Assembly: GCA_021324415.1 (NCBI GenBank)
Contig: JAJPJF010000151.1
Location: forward strand, 1-40,148
Origin: Nostocales cyanobacterium Centralia_MAG_434
Lineage (GTDB): Bacteria; Cyanobacteriota; Cyanobacteriia; Cyanobacteriales; Nostocaceae
Direction of reading: 5' to 3'
Length of the DNA: 40,148 nucleotides
Below the pieces are notes generated by a model, which saw nothing but the letters and a program-made list of their open reading frames with translations, was not told where the DNA came from and ran no database searches. Below, one piece after another: positions 1 through 8,096 of the stretch; positions within the stretch are counted from its first letter, which is position 1; every line of letters begins with the position of its first letter. The position numbers and the translations under genes are program-made.

Positions 1-130
1 CAGCTAGAAGGGTGGGAACCATCAGCACACCGAACCAACCTACATAGAGGCGATTTTCAGTGCTGGTGACCCACTTGCAGAACTGCTCCCAAACGTTGGC
101 GCTTTGAGCGCGTTGTAAGGTTGCTGTCAT
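1..130 (-). CDS. psbA: Photosystem II D1 protein, N-terminal part (runs off window)
   Basis: The minus strand from an ATG at 128-130 reads [17 protein letters not shown], then a segment containing [19 protein letters not shown], the well-known N-terminus of D1. Only 43 codons lie in the window; the rest is beyond base 1. D1 is the reaction-centre subunit that binds the photosystem II primary electron carriers and the manganese cluster, in the thylakoid membrane. The visible part covers the stromal N-terminus and the start of the first transmembrane helix. It is transcribed out of the window, away from the heat-shock gene, so its promoter and 5' leader lie within roughly 131-300. I did not fix a promoter. 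Cyanobacteria usually carry several psbA copies; this fragment cannot show which D1 form it encodes. Confidence 0.96.
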   Translation of the reverse strand, partial: MTATLQRAQSANVWEQFCKWVTSTENRLYVGWFGVLMVPTLLA

Positions 131-299
131 GGCTTTATGAGTGCGTTATCGAAAAGTAATGTGATGAATGAGTCAGACTTGTTTACTGCCTGTAATATTA
201 CTTTACAAATCTTTATTGTATTTGGCAATACCCTTCAAAGTAAGTAAAACTAATGTCAGCTATCAGTTTAGGTTATTTATATGGAGTCTAATTGGAGGA

Positions 300-382
300 G
301 CAAATCTGTTAGATTTGCCAAACCCGGTTTCTTCAAAAAACCGGGTTTCTCCATATTTGGACATAATTTAGGATTGCTATAT
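300..382. repeat. Dispersed palindromic repeat, copy 1
   Basis: Perfect 11-bp inverted arms (AAACCCGGTTT at 320-330, AAACCGGGTTT at 338-348) are followed by the flank TTTAGGATTGCTATAT. The same palindrome and flank recur at 1134-1225 (inverted) and in degenerate form at 23939-24010. This looks like a small non-coding interspersed element of a cyanobacterial genome. Together with the terminator at 402-433 it fills the 131-500 gap between psbA and the heat-shock gene; nothing else was recognised there. Confidence 0.75.
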
Positions 383-401
383 CCTGCTTGTGCGGAGCAA
401 T

Positions 402-433
402 AAAAAAGCCCACTGCGTTAAAGCATTTGGGCT
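402..433 (-). terminator. Intrinsic terminator of the small heat-shock gene
   Basis: On the minus strand AGCCCA (complement of 428-433) pairs with TGGGCT (complement of 407-412) and is followed directly by a run of six T. It lies about 70 bp beyond the stop of the Hsp20 gene and points the right way, a classic Rho-independent terminator. Confidence 0.8.
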
Positions 434-500
434 CGGGATTATTCTACTGTGCATTCAAACTAGCATTACCTTAGTCATCAATAGCTATAAATAGCTTTCA

Positions 501-950
501 TCAAGCAACTTCTTTGTCTAGGCTAACTTTGACGACTTTGTTTTTTTCTTCGGTAGTCTTGGGCAGTGTCAGATTCAAAATACCATCTTTGTACTCTGCT
601 TGCACTTTGTCGTTTTGAATCCGCGCTCTTAATGGAATTACACGTTGGAATTTACCATAGTGGAATTCAGTTTTGGTAATACCTTTGTCTTCAGTTTTTG
701 TTTCAGACTTGCGCTCACCACTAATAGCAACAGCTTTTTCAGTGACTTGTACATCCAAATCTTTAGCTACTATTCCAGGAAGTTCTATCTTCAAGTGAAT
801 AGCATCTGCTGTCTCATTCAGTTCAGCAGGAGGAACTTTGACTAAGCCTTTCTCAAACACTGCTGCTGGTACTAGAGTATCTTCAAATAAACTGTTAATT
901 TGGCTTTGGAAACTTTTGAAGTCACGCTTTGGAATGTAACGAATTAACAT
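501..950 (-). CDS. hspA: Small heat-shock protein, Hsp20/alpha-crystallin family
   Basis: A 149-residue protein of the normal size for cyanobacterial HspA (Hsp17). The alpha-crystallin domain spans about residues 42-145. It contains the IELPG segment near residue 55 and the family's C-terminal signature AEYKDGILNLTLPK with the invariant G-x-L core. The short N-terminus (IPKRDF, then INSLFED) matches class A small heat-shock proteins. The family forms large cytoplasmic oligomers that hold unfolding proteins, and in cyanobacteria it also associates with thylakoid membranes. The ATG at 948-950 has a GGGAT motif about 10 bases upstream. Transcription ends at the hairpin at 402-433. Related cyanobacterial genes use RNA thermometers or HrcA sites; I did not identify either here. 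Confidence 0.93.
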   Translation of the reverse strand: MLIRYIPKRDFKSFQSQINSLFEDTLVPAAVFEKGLVKVPPAELNETADAIHLKIELPGIVAKDLDVQVTEKAVAISGERKSETKTEDKGITKTEFHYGKFQRVIPLRARIQNDKVQAEYKDGILNLTLPKTTEEKNKVVKVSLDKEVA

Positions 951-1133
951 CTTAGATATCCCTTGTACAGTTCTAATTTATTTAGGATTTAATTCCTTGC
1001 TTAAGTCTCATAGTAGTGTTCATTTAAAAGCATGTAAATTCGGTTTTTAGCACCATCTAAATCAGGATAGCCGAATAAATAAATAAGTGGATTGTTAGGT
1101 GTGGTAAATTCACATAAATTAGTACGGTAAACT

Positions 1134-1225
1134 AGATATAGCAATCCTAAATCATTCGTGAAAAATGAGAAACCTGGTTTCTCCAAGAAACCGGGTTTCT
1201 GAGACTTTTGATCTTTACAACTCAT
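1134..1225. repeat. Dispersed palindromic repeat, copy 2 (inverted)
   Basis: Two adjacent 15-bp near-palindromes, AGAAACCTGGTTTCT (1168-1182) and AGAAACCGGGTTTCT (1186-1200), are flanked by the complement of GATTTAGGATTGCTATAT, the same flank as copy 1. The element occupies most of the 951-1298 gap. An open frame of 74 codons crosses it, but its codons are just the repeat, so I do not call a gene. It lies downstream of the kinase gene ending at 1299 and could fold in its transcript, though no T-run follows. Confidence 0.72.
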
Positions 1226-1298
1226 TGAGGACTGCTATAAATTTAAATGAATTGATAAATATTTTATAGAGCAAATAGGAGAGAAATCTGGAAAAAGT

Positions 1299-3563
1299 TT
1301 ACTGCTCTGGTGTTGCTTCAGTGGTAGGCGTAGATGAAGGAGTGGGTGTTGCTTCAGTGGTAGGTGTAGATGAAGGAGTGGGTGTTGTTTCAGTGGTAGG
1401 TGTAGATGAAGGAGTGGGTGTTGTTTCAGTAGTAGGTGTAGATGAAGGAGTGAGTGTAGATGAAAAAGTGGGTGTTGGAGTGGGTTTAATGGTTGCTGTA
1501 GAAGTCGATGTTGGTAATGGGCGTGTTGGTGGCTTTTCTAGTGTTAAGCTAATTTGGTAATCTACTGGTTCTGAAGCGGTAGAGACAATAACAAGTTCAT
1601 AAAACCCGTCTTCTGGGAGCTTAACTAATAGATTGCGTTTTGTAGAGTTTTCTAAAAAGCGAGTTTTGCCAGAGGGTGAATAGACTGATAATAGAACTGT
1701 GGGTTGTGCTTGCAGTTTCAAGTTCATGAGTTGATTTTTTGCAAGTTCAACTATAAAAACTTTTCCCTCTGTATTACTGAGAGTGCCACTGACTGTTGTG
1801 CTAGTAGCGTCTTTGTCAAAGACAACTTTTTGATAAACTTGACCTGTAAGAATTGCATTCACTTTGTCATAGACAAATCCTTGCCAAACTTGTCCTATGG
1901 GCTGATTTATAAAGTTTTTACCCCGCTGTTCGGGAAATTCCGCAAAAAATTCAGCATTTGCTAAAGCATATAAAGAACGCTTACCAACGTGAAGTTGGCT
2001 CACTTCCTCCTTCCAACGATCAAGATCAGCTGTTGTATAACTACCTAATTGATATCGTGCTTTTGAACTCAACAGCGCCAGCTTTTCTAGCAATTCTCCA
2101 GATAATTTGTCCTGTTCTGCTCTTAAACTCTCATCTGCAGGACCATCACTTAAAGTGCGTCTTCCTAAACTAGGGTTTTTGTCTCGGAAGACTTGATTGA
2201 TTAACTTGATATAGAAATTGTGGTTAATATCCAACTGTTGACGGCGATCGCGTAATCTTTGCTTGCGTTGTCGTTCAAGGAGTGAATATTTTGCCAAAGG
2301 CTCGGTAGGCTCTTTGGTTAGATAGGTGTTTGATGTTGGTGTTGGTTGGGGTGTAAAATCGCTGCCTGAATCCTTATCAGAATTAGACTGCAGCTTGGTT
2401 AGGGTTGCCCAAAGACCCACACCAACCGCGAGTGACACTAACACAATGAGTAGAGTTTTTCCCAGTGTCCATGGACTTTTGGGGGGAGAGGAGGAAGATG
2501 AGGGAGATGAGGAGACACCTAGTGTGATAGATGTTGGCGGGATGGTATGAAGTTGCGCCGAATGGTTGACAGATGGAGCATTTAGTGCATCTAAAACTTG
2601 AGCAGCGCTTTGGTAGCGATCGCTTGGCGTTGGGGACAGCATTTTATCCAAAACCATTCCTAAGTTGGAACTTAGACTAACCTCTCGTCGCCACTGCCAA
2701 GAAAGATTATGGTTATCAATCAGCTCCTGCGGATGTTTGCCCGTTAGCAAAACTAGCACTGTTGCGGCTAAAGCATACAAATCACTGTGGGGTTCCACCA
2801 AGCCAGTCTGCATCTGTTCTGGGGGTGCGTAACCTATCTTACCCAAAAGCGTTGGTGGAGTGGAAGATTTCGCTACACCAGACTCACCAGACTGGTAAAA
2901 TCGCGAGGCAACAACGGCTGCGACTTGTTTGACACCGCCAAAGTCGATTAACACAGGTATTCCCCTCACCTCCTGCTGATCAGGAAAGACTTGGGTGGTG
3001 CGCAGAATTAAGTTGTCTGGGGAAATATCACGGTGAATCACTCCCATAGAGTGAATATATTCTAATACTGGTAAAATTTGTTGCAATAGCTGACGTACTT
3101 CCGCCTCTGTAAAGTGCAAACCCTTCTGTTTTTTCATCTCCAACAAAGAACGGTACGTTGGTCCTTCGACATAGTCCTGTACTAAAAACAGACGTTCTTT
3201 GCCATCTAGGTTAATGCGAAATAGTTCCCGGAAACGCGGAATTTGGGGATGCTCTAGTTTGTGGAGAACGCTTGCTTCCCTCTCAAACAGTTCCTCAGCT
3301 TTTTGGACGACATAAGTCGTTTGAACTTGGGGAGCAAATTCCTTCAAGACACACAGTTCCCGGAAGCGGTTAATATCTTCGGCTAAATAAGTCTTTCCAA
3401 ATCCCCCTTGCGCCAGTTGACGTATAATCACATAGCGATCGCTCAAAATCGTCCCTCCTTGGATACCCTGAGTCACCGAAGCATCTAACTTCTCGCCACA
3501 GTGAAGACAAAAACGACTACCCGCAGGATTTTCATGTCTTTTAGAGCAATAGACAGGATTCAT
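1299..3563 (-). CDS. Membrane Ser/Thr protein kinase with N-terminal zinc ribbon, extracytoplasmic domain and Thr/Pro repeat tail
   Basis: 754 residues. A small C3H zinc ribbon comes first (C6, H10, C19, C22). The Hanks-type kinase domain covers about residues 44-330: glycine loop AQGGFGKTY, LKEF with the ATP-anchoring lysine, HRDISPDN with catalytic D179, and DFGG with D207. One membrane helix lies near 368-388 (LLIVLVSLAVGVGLW). Outside is a domain of about 135 residues (around 445-580) shared with the next kinase, then a beta-rich segment like a pre-peptidase C-terminal (PPC) domain, and a tail of four 12-residue TPTPSSTPTTE-type repeats. The kinase presumably signals from envelope to cytoplasm; ligand and substrates are unknown. 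The ATG at 3561-3563 sits 7 bp from a heptamer array and lacks a purine-rich ribosome site. No terminator was seen. Confidence 0.9.
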   Translation of the reverse strand: MNPVYCSKRHENPAGSRFCLHCGEKLDASVTQGIQGGTILSDRYVIIRQLAQGGFGKTYLAEDINRFRELCVLKEFAPQVQTTYVVQKAEELFEREASVLHKLEHPQIPRFRELFRINLDGKERLFLVQDYVEGPTYRSLLEMKKQKGLHFTEAEVRQLLQQILPVLEYIHSMGVIHRDISPDNLILRTTQVFPDQQEVRGIPVLIDFGGVKQVAAVVASRFYQSGESGVAKSSTPPTLLGKIGYAPPEQMQTGLVEPHSDLYALAATVLVLLTGKHPQELIDNHNLSWQWRREVSLSSNLGMVLDKMLSPTPSDRYQSAAQVLDALNAPSVNHSAQLHTIPPTSITLGVSSSPSSSSSPPKSPWTLGKTLLIVLVSLAVGVGLWATLTKLQSNSDKDSGSDFTPQPTPTSNTYLTKEPTEPLAKYSLLERQRKQRLRDRRQQLDINHNFYIKLINQVFRDKNPSLGRRTLSDGPADESLRAEQDKLSGELLEKLALLSSKARYQLGSYTTADLDRWKEEVSQLHVGKRSLYALANAEFFAEFPEQRGKNFINQPIGQVWQGFVYDKVNAILTGQVYQKVVFDKDATSTTVSGTLSNTEGKVFIVELAKNQLMNLKLQAQPTVLLSVYSPSGKTRFLENSTKRNLLVKLPEDGFYELVIVSTASEPVDYQISLTLEKPPTRPLPTSTSTATIKPTPTPTFSSTLTPSSTPTTETTPTPSSTPTTETTPTPSSTPTTEATPTPSSTPTTEATPEQ
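1309..1452 (-). repeat. Four tandem 36-bp repeats in the kinase coding sequence
   Basis: Four units begin at 1309, 1345, 1381 and 1417, each 36 bp and differing by one to three bases, followed by a decayed partial unit to about 1482. They encode TPTPSSTPTTE(A/T), a Thr/Pro/Ser-rich extracellular tail. Because 36 is a multiple of three, unit gain or loss keeps the frame, so copy number may vary between strains. Confidence 0.9.
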
Positions 3564-3570
3564 AGGAGAG

Positions 3571-3626
3571 TTAGGAGTTAGGAGTTAGGAATTGGGAGTT
3601 AGGAGTTAGGAATTGGGAGTTGGGAG
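3571..3626. repeat. Heptamer STRR array (TTAGGAG and variants), 8 units
   Basis: Eight contiguous 7-mers: TTAGGAG, TTAGGAG, TTAGGAA, TTGGGAG, TTAGGAG, TTAGGAA, TTGGGAG, TTGGGAG. On the minus strand the array is pyrimidine-rich (CTCCTAA) and ends 7 bp before the ATG of the kinase at 1299-3563, so it probably forms that gene's 5' leader. A related stretch in the opposite sense (CAACTCCTAACTC) lies at about 3808-3845 and overlaps the stop codon of the upstream kinase. Such heptamer arrays are characteristic of heterocystous cyanobacteria. Confidence 0.88.
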
Positions 3627-3702
3627 TTAAAAAATGATAACTCATAAATCTTGTACAGGCGTTGGGCAAAGCCAGGATCGCACTCACTTTCTACACACTC
3701 CA

Positions 3703-3731
3703 GTAGAGACGTAGCAGTGCTAGGTCTCTAC
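3703..3731. repeat. 29-bp near-perfect palindrome between the two kinase genes
   Basis: Outer arms GTAGAGAC (3703-3710) and GTCTCTAC (3724-3731) enclose inner arms TAGCA/TGCTA around a central G. It can form a long hairpin in the RNA after the upstream kinase stop, but no T-run follows. It resembles the AGAGAC/GTCTCT palindromes scattered in Nostoc-type genomes, so I take it as a dispersed repeat. Confidence 0.7.
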
Positions 3732-3840
3732 ACACAAGGATTTTTCTCTAAAAAAATAAATTTTCAAGGAACAGCGAACAGGAAAACTGATTTGTGAAAT
3801 TTTAATTCCCAACTCCTAACTCTTGGTAAACTCCTAATTC

Positions 3841-5559
3841 TTAGTTTTTAACTCTTTTACTCACTTGATCAGCTGCGATCGCGTACCAAATTTGACCCAG
3901 TGTTTGTTGGTTCAGTTTTCCATGTTGTTGACCAGGAAACAGTTGATCAAATATTTGGTATGTGTCTTGGTTCAGTTGATTGATTGTGTAGTCACCCAAC
4001 TTTCCTGCTTGTGCTTGCTGTCTCCAAATACTGTAGTTTCGCCCACTATAATTTCCTAATTTATGACGAGCTGCTGTACTGAGGTTAGCTTGTTCTAGTT
4101 TATTCAAGACTTCTTCCGCAATATCAAACCATTTATTCCGTAAAGCTTTATCTTCAGAGCTACTTGTGAGGTTACGTCCTTTTGCATCTGGATTTCTCGT
4201 ATAAAAAAGTTCATTAACCATGAGATTGAAAAAACCATCTGATATTTCTAGCTGTTGACGATGACGTAAAATTTGGTTGATCCGACTTGTTTCGTTTTCG
4301 TTACTCTTTGAGGGTTTGTTGGAGCTAGGAGAATCCGAACTGGGGATTTTTGGCAGTGGGAGTGTTGGGAGTGAGATCTTTGGTACAGAAAAGGAAGAGA
4401 CGCTATGAATAGCAGCTGTAACTAACACCCAAGTACCCGCAAAGGTTAACCCAACTAGAGTTGTCCCAACTAGACTCATTCCTAGAGAACGTAGCCAAGC
4501 AGGTAAAGGCGCAGCTTGAGCGATCGCTTGCGTTTTACCTTGTAGTTGACTGACTATAGCGTTTGCCTGTTGTCGCCCAGGCGCAAGGACTATTGTCTTA
4601 ATCTTAGTGATCTGAGAATTTATACGTTTGACAGGAGGAGTAGAGAATTGTAGATCTTTGAGAACTTGATCGGCTCGTTGGTAGCGATCGCTTGGTTTAT
4701 AAGCCAGCATCTTCTTTAAAACAGCTTCTAGTTGATAGCTGACTTTGATTTCCTTTCCCCAGCGCCAAGTTGCTTGATAGCTGTCATAAATATCTTGGGG
4801 TTCTTTACCCGTTAGTAATACTAGCGCTGTCACTGCTAAAGAATATAAATCGCTACAAGGAAAAGCCTTGCCCTGTCGCAGCTGTTCTTCTGGTGCATAG
4901 CCCTTTTTACCTAACAAAGTCCGATTTCCTGCAAGTTGAGTAAACCAAAAACCCTTACTTGCCGGCAATTGTTTCACACCACCAAAGTCAATCAGTACAG
5001 GCAAATGATCAAAAGACCGCCAAATTAAATTATCAGGAGAGATATCGCGGTGAACAACATCCCGTGAATGGATATAAGACAAGACAGGCAAAATTTGTTG
5101 CATCAGAGTTATGACTTCTTCCTCGCTAAAGCTTTGCCCTTGATCTTTACGATTTTCTAATAACTGCCAGTAGTTGTCACCTTCCACATAGTCTTGTACT
5201 AAAAAGAAAAAATCTTTTTTGCCCACCTTCACTTGCAGCGAAGCGTGAAAGTGCGGAATTTGCTGATGCTGAAGTTTTTTGAGGACACTTGCTTCTCTCT
5301 CAAACAGTTCTTTTGCTTTTTGTAGATCCTGCAGTTGTTCTACTTGAGGTGCAAATTCCTTCAGTACACACTTTTGCGGCAATTGTTTTAGATCCTCAGA
5401 CAAATATGTGCGTCCAAAACCACCCTGCCCTAGTAAACGTATCACTCGATAGCGGTTATCTATAACCTGCCCTGCACAAAGAGGTAGCGGCTCACCACAC
5501 TGGCTGCAAAAGCGGCTACGCTCATTATTTGTGTGTTGTTTACTGCAATAGACTTGCAT
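3841..5559 (-). CDS. Membrane Ser/Thr protein kinase with N-terminal zinc ribbon and extracytoplasmic domain
   Basis: 572 residues from the ATG at 5557-5559. The reading frame extends 16 codons further to a TTG, but MQVYCSKQH aligns with MNPVYCSKRH of the neighbouring kinase, so I chose the ATG. Order: zinc ribbon (YCSKQH, then FCSQCG), kinase domain with GQGGFGRTY, LKEF, HRDISPDN (catalytic D172) and DFGG, a membrane segment (TTLVGLTFAGTWVLVTA), a Ser/Pro linker, and a C-terminal domain of about 135 residues. That domain shares the RQQL start, NP-x(2-3)-GR, LR, ARxxLGxY, FPxQ and GQ(V/I)W positions with the adjacent kinase, but here the protein stops directly after it. The two genes are tandem paralogues. 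The stop lies inside repeat-like sequence. Confidence 0.89.
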   Translation of the reverse strand: MQVYCSKQHTNNERSRFCSQCGEPLPLCAGQVIDNRYRVIRLLGQGGFGRTYLSEDLKQLPQKCVLKEFAPQVEQLQDLQKAKELFEREASVLKKLQHQQIPHFHASLQVKVGKKDFFFLVQDYVEGDNYWQLLENRKDQGQSFSEEEVITLMQQILPVLSYIHSRDVVHRDISPDNLIWRSFDHLPVLIDFGGVKQLPASKGFWFTQLAGNRTLLGKKGYAPEEQLRQGKAFPCSDLYSLAVTALVLLTGKEPQDIYDSYQATWRWGKEIKVSYQLEAVLKKMLAYKPSDRYQRADQVLKDLQFSTPPVKRINSQITKIKTIVLAPGRQQANAIVSQLQGKTQAIAQAAPLPAWLRSLGMSLVGTTLVGLTFAGTWVLVTAAIHSVSSFSVPKISLPTLPLPKIPSSDSPSSNKPSKSNENETSRINQILRHRQQLEISDGFFNLMVNELFYTRNPDAKGRNLTSSSEDKALRNKWFDIAEEVLNKLEQANLSTAARHKLGNYSGRNYSIWRQQAQAGKLGDYTINQLNQDTYQIFDQLFPGQQHGKLNQQTLGQIWYAIAADQVSKRVKN

Positions 5560-5780
5560 GGTACTGAAGGATGAATATGGGTTTTTAGTAGTTGCTACAA
5601 GGCGCAAAGGTCAATTTACGCAAATTTTTTAGTGGGAGGGGAGAACACTCACCTAAGGTAATATAATTACAAACTGAGTATTTTTCGAGTATTTTTCACA
5701 GCCACGGCAACAACACTAGTAACGGTAGTATCGATTCTACTTCAGGATGGTAGTTAGGATTTGTTACATCAATAAAGCTT

Positions 5781-7325
5781 ATGAACTCTGAAGAACAACA
5801 ACAACGGGCAGTTCAGGCATTTACAGATTTTGTACATACACCGTTAGAGAAATTACTACAGCGGCATTTAAATACTCAGAGTGAGTCAGCTGCTTTAGCA
5901 CTATTTCACGAAGTGGCTGCTACTGTACCTGCATATCAGGCTTTTTTGGCACAAGAGGCGATCAATCCTACTGAATACCAAAGCTTTGAAGATTTCCAAA
6001 AACTACCACTATTGACGAAACAAAATTACCTGTTGTGCCATTCTCTGGCTAATTTGTGCCGCCATGGTCGGCTAGAAACGTGTGACATGATCGCAGTTTC
6101 TTCTGGTTCTACGGGAAAACCCACATTTTGGCCTCGTTTCTTTGCAGATGAGATGGAAATTGCCACACGCTTTGAGCAAATATTTCATGACAGTTTTTAT
6201 GCAGATACTAAACGTACCCTAGCTGTTATTTGTTTTACTTTAGGAACCTGGGTTGGTGGAATGTATACAACCAATTGCTGTCGCTATTTGGCCAGCAAAG
6301 GTTATCCTGTCACTGTTATTACTCCTGGTAATAATAAAGAAGAAATCTTTCGAGTTCTTGCAGAACTCGGTTCAGCTTTTGAGCAAGTTGTCCTGCTAGG
6401 ATACCCGCCATTTCTTAAAGATATTATTGACAATGGTATTGCCCGTGGTATTAAGTGGCAGGAATATCAAATAAAGTTGGTGATGGCGGGAGAGGTGTTT
6501 AGTGAGGAATGGCGCAGCCTAGTGGGCGAAAGGATTGGCTCCCAACATCCTTGCTATGACTCAGCATCACTCTATGGGACAGCAGATGCGGGTGTTTTGG
6601 GGAACGAAACGCCTTTAAGTATCTGCATTCGGCGATTTTTAGCGGATCACCCAGATGCAGCGCGTGCTTTGTTTGGGGAATCTCGTTTACCTACACTGGT
6701 ACAGTATGATCCCCTCAGCCGCTTTTTTGAAGTTCAGGATGGCACTTTGTTATTCTCTGGTAATAACGGCATTCCCTTGGTACGCTATCACATCTCTGAC
6801 AATGGGGGGATCATTAGTTACGATGCCATGTTTCAGTTTTTGAAGGAATGGGGATTTGACCCAGTAGCGGATTTGCAACATCATGGTGTAAAGACTTTGC
6901 ATACACCGTCTGGACAAAATACAGTTAGGGGAATTCGCTCTTTACCGTTCGTTTATGTTTTTGGACGCTCTAATTTCACAGTTTCCTACTTTGGCGCGAA
7001 TATCTACCCAGAAAATGTGACGGTGGGATTAGAGCAACCAGTGATTCGAGAATGGGTGACAGGTAAGTTTGTGTTGCAGGTGCAAGAAGATGCAGACAAG
7101 AACCGATTTTTATCTGTGGTTGTGGAGTTAGCACCAGGGGTAGAAGGTAGTGAAGAAAAAAGGCAAACCATAGCATCCTCTATTCTTTCCCAGTTAAAGC
7201 GCCTCAACAGCGAATTTGCTAATTACGTTCCCAAAGAATACCAAATACCCCAAGTCGCTTTAGCCCCAACTGGCGACCCTGAGTACTTTCCAGTTGGGGT
7301 GAAGCATCGGTATACCCGCAAGTGA
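5781..7325 (+). CDS. Phenylacetate-CoA ligase (PaaK)-like adenylate-forming enzyme
   Basis: 514 residues. The ATP-binding P-loop of the acyl-adenylate superfamily is clear (SSGSTGKP, residues 107-114), followed by TWVGG, YGTADAG (the A5-type motif), an arginine-containing LVRYHISD segment (A7-like) and a C-terminal subdomain with VYVFGRSNFTVSYFGANIYPENV. That layout is of PaaK-type rather than long-chain acyl-CoA ligases. The family activates a carboxylate with ATP and usually transfers it to CoA; the natural acid cannot be told from sequence. The closing HRYTRK lysine may be the mobile-domain catalytic residue. There is no adjacent acyl carrier or phenylacetate gene, so it is probably monocistronic. 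The 173-bp upstream gap holds a GTAAT/ATTAC inverted pair (5658-5670) of unknown meaning. Confidence 0.82.
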   Translation: MNSEEQQQRAVQAFTDFVHTPLEKLLQRHLNTQSESAALALFHEVAATVPAYQAFLAQEAINPTEYQSFEDFQKLPLLTKQNYLLCHSLANLCRHGRLETCDMIAVSSGSTGKPTFWPRFFADEMEIATRFEQIFHDSFYADTKRTLAVICFTLGTWVGGMYTTNCCRYLASKGYPVTVITPGNNKEEIFRVLAELGSAFEQVVLLGYPPFLKDIIDNGIARGIKWQEYQIKLVMAGEVFSEEWRSLVGERIGSQHPCYDSASLYGTADAGVLGNETPLSICIRRFLADHPDAARALFGESRLPTLVQYDPLSRFFEVQDGTLLFSGNNGIPLVRYHISDNGGIISYDAMFQFLKEWGFDPVADLQHHGVKTLHTPSGQNTVRGIRSLPFVYVFGRSNFTVSYFGANIYPENVTVGLEQPVIREWVTGKFVLQVQEDADKNRFLSVVVELAPGVEGSEEKRQTIASSILSQLKRLNSEFANYVPKEYQIPQVALAPTGDPEYFPVGVKHRYTRK

Positions 7326-7363
7326 AGCACAGATAATTCTTTTGTGGTTTCTTTTCTTTCTCT

Positions 7364-7840
7364 TTAACCACCCAAATACATCAATTGAATTTGAATATTT
7401 GTACTTGGACCTGCTACCAGGAAGACTGAATCTTCAAACTTGGGTGGACCTGTAAGAATTGTGGGATTTCTAGAAAAACCAAAGCCATCTGTCGGAATGC
7501 CCAAGAAGTTTCGATGAACTTTGCGATCGCCTTTTGTATCATGTAGTACTGCCACACTATAAGTTCCAGGTTTCAAATTATTAAAGGTTACAAGCATTGC
7601 TCTATTGGTAATTGGCAGGCACTGATTTTGTAATGCATTGGCAGCATCAGTTGGAAAACCTTTACTACTTGCAAAAACACTCACACAAATCTGCCCTTTC
7701 AGATTTTTCAATCCATCAATCTCGACAGTTAAATTGCTCAATAAACTAGCTTTGGCACTGCATGGGAACGCTAAACTTCCTAATACTGTGAATAGTAGAA
7801 TACCGAAGTGAAATCTTCGATTCATAAGTTGATCAGCCAT
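7364..7840 (-). CDS. Secreted DUF2141 family protein
   Basis: 158 residues from the ATG at 7838-7840. A second ATG at 7825 (MNRRFHFGIL) is equally possible. A longer TTG-started version would overlap the terminator at 7890-7925 and is unlikely. The N-terminus is a signal peptide (basic MNRR, hydrophobic FGILLFTVLGSLAF, AKA near the cleavage point). The mature part matches DUF2141: LTVEIDGLKNLKGQICVSVF, a FNNLKPGTYSVAVLHD strand with DTKGD, and GFGFSRNP. The family is secreted and predicted to be a small beta-sandwich; its function is unknown. It follows the fasciclin gene on the same strand, but the terminator between them suggests its own promoter. Confidence 0.8.
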   Translation of the reverse strand: MADQLMNRRFHFGILLFTVLGSLAFPCSAKASLLSNLTVEIDGLKNLKGQICVSVFASSKGFPTDAANALQNQCLPITNRAMLVTFNNLKPGTYSVAVLHDTKGDRKVHRNFLGIPTDGFGFSRNPTILTGPPKFEDSVFLVAGPSTNIQIQLMYLGG

Positions 7841-7889
7841 AATAAAACTTTGAATTATTAGTAGTACAAATAATAGACATTTATAACAC

Positions 7890-7925
7890 AAAAAAACTCT
7901 GTTCTAATTAACATTTGAACAGAGT
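7890..7925 (-). terminator. Intrinsic terminator after the fasciclin gene
   Basis: Minus-strand ACTCTGTTC (complement of 7917-7925) pairs perfectly over 9 bp with GAACAGAGT (complement of 7896-7904), followed by seven T. It is about 170 bp past the fasciclin stop and separates that gene from the DUF2141 gene. Between it and the stop, around 7976-8035, lies a GC-richer dispersed repeat containing CACACGCTTCGCGAACGC. Confidence 0.85.
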
Positions 7926-8096
7926 AGTATAGGGAGCATCCCTTCAATGAAATAAGTAGTACAAGCGTCTCGCTCAAGCGATATATTTGGCGAGCAAGAT
8001 GTGAGTGCAAAGCACACGCTTCGCGAACGCACTACAAAATAAATCTGCTAAATTGGGATGCACTCGTTGTCTATAGAAACTAACATTGGCAACAAT

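Noticed and set aside
1001-1225. 74-codon open frame on the minus strand
   Set aside because: It is formed by the dispersed palindromic repeat; the peptide encodes the repeat (KPGFLEKPGFSFF) and shows no family features.
1321-1560. 79-codon plus-strand frame rich in Val and Gly
   Set aside because: It is the antisense shadow of the 36-bp repeats in the kinase gene; low complexity only.
5560-5607. TTG start giving 16 extra residues on the second kinase
   Set aside because: The extension has no counterpart in the neighbouring kinase, whose start aligns with the internal ATG.
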